In this document: piece by piece, positions 6,583 through 9,836 of the stretch
Layout of the letters: each line of letters starts with the position of its first letter
How positions within the stretch are numbered: position 1 is the first letter of the stretch
Assembly: GCA_010671975.1 (NCBI GenBank)
Contig: JAAHIA010000164.1
Span: forward strand, 1 to 9,836
Direction of reading: 5' to 3'
From: Leptolyngbya sp. SIO4C1
Lineage (GTDB): Bacteria > Cyanobacteriota > Cyanobacteriia > Phormidesmidales > Phormidesmidaceae
Length of the DNA stretch: 9,836 nt
The notes under the pieces: generated by a model
The model's database searches: none
Told to the model about the DNA's origin: nothing
Seen by the model: the letters and a program-made list of their open reading frames with translations, nothing else
Made by a program: the position numbers and the translations under genes

Positions 6583-7107
6583 CTAGCTGTCATATTTTTC
6601 AATCTGCGCCTTGACATCATTGAGGTCAATATATCGATCGGTGGCATTACGGAGTTCGCGGGCAATCATACCTTCGGTAGAAACCACCGTAATGTGCGTG
6701 TTCTTTGAGCGCAATAGCTCAATTGCCCGCTCAAAATCGCCATCTCCGCTAAACAGAACTACCCGATCGTACTGATCGACCGTATTAAACATATCCACGA
6801 CAATTTCAATATCAAGGTTTGCTTTCTGTGAATAGCGACCTGAGTTATCGTCGTAATATTCCTTTAGAATCTTGGTTCTTACCGTATACCCCAAACTGAT
6901 TAGTGCATCGCGAAAACCGCGCTGATCTTGAGGATCTTTAAGACCAGTGTACCAAAACGCATTGACCAGCGTAACGTGATTACTGTCTCTCAGAAAGTAC
7001 TCTAGAACCCGCTTTGGGTCAAAAAACCAACCATTCTTTTGCTGGGCATAAAACATATTATTGCCATCTACAAAAATAGAAAGTCGGTCTAAGGATCGGA
7101 TTGACAT
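6583..7107 (-). CDS. LabA-like NYN (PIN-like) domain protein
   Basis: The 174-residue protein is almost entirely one NYN domain, a PIN-like fold typical of metal-dependent RNases. Acidic residues are in the expected places: D14 in IFVDGNNMF, D99 and D105 in LDIEIVVDMF, and D122/D124 in FSGDGDFE. The sequence order (VDGNN, then FWYTGLKDP, then TKILKEYYDDNSGRYSQKANLDIE, then SGDGDFERAIELLRSKN, then STEGMIARELRNATDRYIDL) closely follows cyanobacterial LabA and its paralogue LalA. LabA acts in the KaiC-dependent feedback on circadian gene expression in Synechococcus elongatus. Whether this copy is LabA or LalA cannot be decided here, so no symbol is given. The start ATG (7107) has no Shine-Dalgarno; a TATAAG -10 with a TTTGCT -35 lies just upstream. 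It converges on the anti-sigma gene and diverges from the CHASE2 kinase. RNase activity is inferred from the fold. Confidence 0.92.
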   Translation of the reverse strand: MSIRSLDRLSIFVDGNNMFYAQQKNGWFFDPKRVLEYFLRDSNHVTLVNAFWYTGLKDPQDQRGFRDALISLGYTVRTKILKEYYDDNSGRYSQKANLDIEIVVDMFNTVDQYDRVVLFSGDGDFERAIELLRSKNTHITVVSTEGMIARELRNATDRYIDLNDVKAQIEKYDS

Positions 7108-7128
7108 ACAAATACAAAAGAAGCGTTA

Positions 7129-7156
7129 CTTATAGTAGGAAAAAGCTAATAGCAAA
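7129..7156 (-). promoter_or_regulatory. Putative NYN (labA-like) promoter
   Basis: On the minus strand TTTGCT (7151-7156) and TATAAG (7129-7134) are 16 bases apart, a reasonable sigma-70-type pair. Transcription would start near 7122, leaving a leader of about 15 bases before the ATG at 7107. That short leader agrees with the absence of a Shine-Dalgarno sequence. Confidence 0.4.
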
Positions 7157-7415
7157 GAGCCTAAGAAGAGTTTTATCAAAAGCAAAAAACTAAGCTTACT
7201 TTGCAAAATAACTAGAGTAATCTGAGCTGAAGCCAGTCAGATTTGCCTTCTAGATTTTGTCAAGCGCTCTATTGACTTAGCCCTTCATCAAAACTTGTTA
7301 CCAAAGCTTGTAGCCACTGATGCGCCTGCCTTAACATTAGCAATAGAAGTTAAGCGGTAAGGGTTAACCATACTGAGCTCAAAAGCAGATATTTTAGAAT
7401 AAAAAGTTACCTCGC

Positions 7416-7441
7416 CAATTTTAACAGGCTACAATTTTAAC
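7416..7441. repeat. 10-base direct repeat CAATTTTAAC x2, period 16
   Basis: CAATTTTAAC occurs perfectly at 7416-7425 and 7432-7441. It lies about 230-250 bases before the CHASE2 kinase start and about 310-330 before the NYN start. It is immediately followed by the small inverted repeat CAGTT-ACTA-AACTG. The function is unknown; it may be a tandem regulator site. Confidence 0.45.
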
Positions 7442-7465
7442 CAGTTACTAAACTGCAATTCAATA

Positions 7466-7492
7466 GGACATACCTTTAGCGTAATGGACATA
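7466..7492. repeat. GGACATA x2, period 20
   Basis: GGACATA occurs at 7466-7472 and 7486-7492, 20 bases apart, so both copies face nearly the same side of the helix. The second copy runs into TATTAT (7491-7496), a possible -10. A related GGACA recurs at 7636-7640. The match is short, so chance is possible. Confidence 0.3.
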
Positions 7493-7518
7493 TTATAGAC
7501 TTTTTCAGGCAGCGTCGC

Positions 7519-7550
7519 ACAGACGGTCAATACAGACAGCTCATACAGAC
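7519..7550. repeat. ACAGAC x3, exact 13-base period
   Basis: ACAGAC occurs at 7519-7524, 7532-7537 and 7545-7550, at exactly 13-base steps; the last two are extended to ATACAGAC. The array ends 17 bases before TACTAT (7568-7573), a possible -10 for the CHASE2 kinase, so the last copy would occupy the -35 position. This is the arrangement expected of iterated activator sites, but that is inference. Confidence 0.45.
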
Positions 7551-7572
7551 GTCACCCTGACTTAAAGTACTA

Positions 7573-7594
7573 TCTTTAGAATTGGTCTTTAGAA
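7573..7594. repeat. 9-base direct repeat TCTTTAGAA x2, period 13
   Basis: TCTTTAGAA occurs perfectly at 7573-7581 and 7586-7594, again with a 13-base period. It lies 76-97 bases before the CHASE2 kinase ATG, downstream of the ACAGAC array and directly next to the possible -10 TACTAT. It could be a repressor site or part of the leader. Confidence 0.45.
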
Positions 7595-7669
7595 CTCGGT
7601 GACTATCATCAGCATCTACCATAGCTAGCTTTGTAGGACACTCTAGAAAGTGCTTCAGCGCTTGTACGG

Positions 7670-9836
7670 ATGAAAGTAAAATCTGATGTAGCAACCGCTA
7701 CCTTAACGCATAGGGCTAAAATCAGCCGATTTTGGCAGCGGCGGCGATTTACAAAGTACTGGCGCTATGCGCTATCTAGTGCTTGCATCGGGCTAGCCTC
7801 GATAGCAACGGGCTTAAATCTAGGCATCGTCCACCGCTGGGAGTATCAGACGCAGTCTCTGTTCTTTGAGCTGCGAGGGCCTGTGGCTGCGCCAGAAGAC
7901 ATCGTCATTTTAGCGATTGATGATGAGTCTCTATCGCAGGGGCAGCACTATCTAAGTCGGCCAGAGCGCTACCCCGATCTAGCCGGTATTGGCACCTGGC
8001 CCTGGCAGCGCTCTGTCTATGCAACCGTGATTAATCGGCTAGTAGAGGCCGGCGCTAAGGCTGTGGTGTTAGATATTGTGTTTTCAACACCTAGCTCCTA
8101 CGGCCCGGCCGACGATGAAGCTTTGTTGCAAGCGCTACAGGAACATGGCGAGCAGATTGTGCTCGCCGCCGAATACGGAGGAATTGACCTGCGACAGGGT
8201 GAGCTTTTGCAGCCGACGCTGCCGCTGCCAAAATTTACGGAAACGCCGGTTAAAGTAGGCGCAATCAACTTTTTTGAGGAGCCCGACGGCGGCATTCATC
8301 GCTTAGGACATGAGTTTTTAGACTACATCAAACAGATGGAAGTCGCGCTGACCGGGTCCGCTGCCAGTTTTGATGAAGGGCTGGTACCGAGTTTTGCAGA
8401 AGCTACTCTGCAGGCTGCAGAAGTGCCCTTCAGTTTGGACTCTGGCAACCACATCTTTTTCTATGGGCCACCTGGAACCTTCACGCATATTCCATTTTGG
8501 TACGCCCTAGATCTTGACCCGTGGGTCTCTCAGCTGCAGTCAGGCGCTGCGCTAAAAGACAAAATCGTACTGATTGGCGGAACGGCTCAGCTGCTTCAAG
8601 ACTTTCATCAGACACCTTTTTCGGAAAGTCTGCTCTACCCAGACTCAATTGCTGGCGTAGAAGTTTTAGCAAACACGATTGCCACGCTGCAAGAAGACAG
8701 AGCGCTGCGATCGCTTATTCGACAGGCCTGGCTCAACGCTGCAATCGTGCTGATACTGGGCCTTGCTGCAGCCTCGCTGATGCATCGCATCCCGCGACAA
8801 AAGCCGCTGCGGCGGCTGCTGCTTGGCGCTAGCGTAGCGCTCCTTTGGATGGCCCTAAGCTACGGGCTCTTTGTCAGTCAGCGGCTGATTTTGATCACGG
8901 CGATGCCAGCGTTGACCGTCCTAGGCATCACGGCCGTTGACTTTACTTCTGGGTTCTTCTCTGAGCGACTGCGGAAGAAGACATTGCGCAATACGCTGGC
9001 GCGGTACGTCACCTCGCCCATTGTTCAAGAAATCATCAGTCAGCAAGACGATTTTCAAGATTTACTCACGGTTCGAGAGAATGCCATCACCGGCGCTATT
9101 CTAAGCGATCGCTACCGCATCCTTAAGGTGCTGGGCTCAGGTGGATTTGGTGAAACCTATCTAGCAGAAGACACACAGCGGCCTGGCAATCCTACCTGCG
9201 TGGTCAAACAGCTCAAGATTATCAGCGACAATCCTCGAACACACCGACTGGCGCAGCGACTGTTTGCTTCTGAGGCTGCTACCTTAGAGAAGCTTGGCGA
9301 GCACGATCAGATTCCGCGTCTGCTGGCCTATTTCGAGTACAACTATGCATTTTACCTGGTTCAAGAGATGGTCGAAGGTCAGCTGCTGCGAGACCTGCTA
9401 GCCGATCATCAGCCGATGTCTCAGCGCAGCGTCGTCGATATGCTGCTGAGCCTGCTGCCGGTGGTGCAAATGGTGCATGAGCGCGGGGTCATCCACCGTG
9501 ACATCAAGCCTTCTAATATTATCCAGCGCGACAAAGACGGTCAGTATGTGCTGATCGATTTCGGGGCAGTTAAGCAGATTTCCAACCGCCTCACCGATAC
9601 TAGCGCTCGCATTACCTCAACGGTGGGCATTGGGACCCAGGGGTACATGCCAAGTGAACAGTCTGCTGGTCTGCCCAACTTTAGCAGCGATCTCTACGCG
9701 CTAGGCGTGACGGCTATTGAGGCGCTAACCGGCCTACCGCCGCACGCGCTGCAGCGCAGCCAAAACGGAGAAATTTTATGGACTCATAAAATTAAGGATC
9801 TCGTGCCTCGTCTAGCCGCTGTGATCAACCGCATGG
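7670..9836 (+). CDS. CHASE2 domain - Ser/Thr protein kinase (3' end outside window)
   Basis: This is a membrane receptor kinase: an extracytoplasmic CHASE2 sensor joined to a cytoplasmic eukaryotic-type Ser/Thr kinase. I translated 722 codons from the ATG at 7670; the frame is still open at the right edge. An in-frame TAG 36 bases upstream limits the start. Order: basic N-terminus (1-33); membrane segment (about 34-54); CHASE2 (about 60-340, with DIVILAIDDESL near 77-88 and KDKIVLIGGTA near 297-306); three membrane segments (about 354-371, 382-402, 405-430); a linker with RYVTSPIVQEII (445-456); and the kinase from about 480. Kinase motifs: glycine loop GSGGFGETY 489-497, K513, a likely alpha-C glutamate E535, HRDIKPSN 609-616, DFG 630-632, and GTQGYMPSEQ 655-664. 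All catalytic residues are intact, so it should be active. Ligand and substrates are unknown. The missing part is probably only the end of the kinase lobe and any C-terminal tail. Confidence 0.95.
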   Translation, partial: MKVKSDVATATLTHRAKISRFWQRRRFTKYWRYALSSACIGLASIATGLNLGIVHRWEYQTQSLFFELRGPVAAPEDIVILAIDDESLSQGQHYLSRPERYPDLAGIGTWPWQRSVYATVINRLVEAGAKAVVLDIVFSTPSSYGPADDEALLQALQEHGEQIVLAAEYGGIDLRQGELLQPTLPLPKFTETPVKVGAINFFEEPDGGIHRLGHEFLDYIKQMEVALTGSAASFDEGLVPSFAEATLQAAEVPFSLDSGNHIFFYGPPGTFTHIPFWYALDLDPWVSQLQSGAALKDKIVLIGGTAQLLQDFHQTPFSESLLYPDSIAGVEVLANTIATLQEDRALRSLIRQAWLNAAIVLILGLAAASLMHRIPRQKPLRRLLLGASVALLWMALSYGLFVSQRLILITAMPALTVLGITAVDFTSGFFSERLRKKTLRNTLARYVTSPIVQEIISQQDDFQDLLTVRENAITGAILSDRYRILKVLGSGGFGETYLAEDTQRPGNPTCVVKQLKIISDNPRTHRLAQRLFASEAATLEKLGEHDQIPRLLAYFEYNYAFYLVQEMVEGQLLRDLLADHQPMSQRSVVDMLLSLLPVVQMVHERGVIHRDIKPSNIIQRDKDGQYVLIDFGAVKQISNRLTDTSARITSTVGIGTQGYMPSEQSAGLPNFSSDLYALGVTAIEALTGLPPHALQRSQNGEILWTHKIKDLVPRLAAVINRM
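7715..7736 (+). promoter_or_regulatory. Hairpin inside the 5' coding region of the CHASE2 kinase
   Basis: As RNA, GCUAAAAUC and GAUUUUGGC pair over nine positions (one U-G) around the loop AGCC. It lies 46-67 bases after the A of the start codon, in codons 16-23. It could affect early translation. The stem is A/U rich, and coding constraint alone could produce it. Confidence 0.35.

Larger units (their letters stand above)
7108..7669. other. AT-rich divergent region rich in short direct repeats
   Basis: This is the longest gene-free stretch in the window (562 bases) and is visibly richer in A/T than the genes. I find no convincing coding frame and no tRNA or known RNA. It holds the NYN promoter at its left end and, in its right half (7416-7594), four sets of perfect short direct repeats, listed separately. 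Also present are CTTAAC-(13)-GTTAAG (7330-7335 / 7349-7354), the palindrome GGTTAACC (7362-7369), and CAGTT-ACTA-AACTG (7442-7455). Confidence 0.6.
363..9112. repeat. HIP1 octamer GCGATCGC, nine dispersed copies
   Basis: Perfect copies are at 363-370, 605-612, 2517-2524, 3973-3980, 5283-5290, 5637-5644, 6137-6144, 8707-8714 and 9105-9112. All nine lie inside coding regions: recN 2, ABC1 kinase 2, sigG 2, anti-sigma 1 and CHASE2 kinase 2. About 0.15 would be expected by chance at equal base frequencies. HIP1 is the hallmark dispersed palindrome of cyanobacteria. It is not a mobile element. Confidence 0.9.

Noticed and set aside
7330..7369. Pho box (CTTAAC-like repeats) upstream of the CHASE2 kinase
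   Set aside because: CTTAAC, GTTAAG and GGTTAACC are present, but not as three tandem 8-base units with 3-base spacing, as a cyanobacterial Pho box needs.

Overview
This window is a piece of a cyanobacterial chromosome. The clearest sign is nine perfect copies of the HIP1 octamer GCGATCGC in 9.8 kb, a palindrome over-represented in most cyanobacterial genomes. The gene set agrees: an ABC1/UbiB-family kinase, a SigG-type ECF sigma factor with its anti-sigma factor, a LabA-like NYN protein, and a CHASE2-Ser/Thr kinase fusion of a type common in cyanobacteria. I cannot name the genus.

Layout, left to right. The 5' end of a CPA1-type cation:proton antiporter (minus, cut by the left edge) and recN (minus) share a strand. 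A 335-base divergent intergenic region then separates recN from an ABC1 kinase gene (plus). This kinase meets a small coiled-coil hypothetical gene (minus) tail to tail, with only 3 bases between their stop codons. A 312-base divergent region leads into sigG (plus) and, 175 bases later, a membrane anti-sigma factor (plus). The latter converges on a LabA-like NYN gene (minus) with 24 bases between them. A 562-base AT-rich divergent region follows, then a CHASE2-Ser/Thr kinase gene (plus) that runs open off the right edge. This last gene has no stop inside the window, but 722 codons can be read.

How the parts may work together. The sigma/anti-sigma pair and the CHASE2 kinase are both envelope-to-cytoplasm signalling devices: each has an extracytoplasmic part, membrane segments and a cytoplasmic effector. 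RecN acts in DNA double-strand break repair. The ABC1 kinase is linked in the family to quinone and prenyl-lipid metabolism. I see no single operon joining them, and no phage, transposon, CRISPR array, tRNA or rRNA.

The most interesting material is regulatory. An 18-base near-perfect match to the RpaB-binding HLR1 element sits about 70 bases before the ABC1 kinase. A hairpin lies exactly where a sigG transcript from the best -10 would begin. Four sets of short, regularly spaced direct repeats (periods 16, 20, 13 and 13 bases) crowd the region before the CHASE2 kinase. A stable-looking hairpin lies just inside that kinase's reading frame. I do not see convincing evidence of an entirely new biological system.
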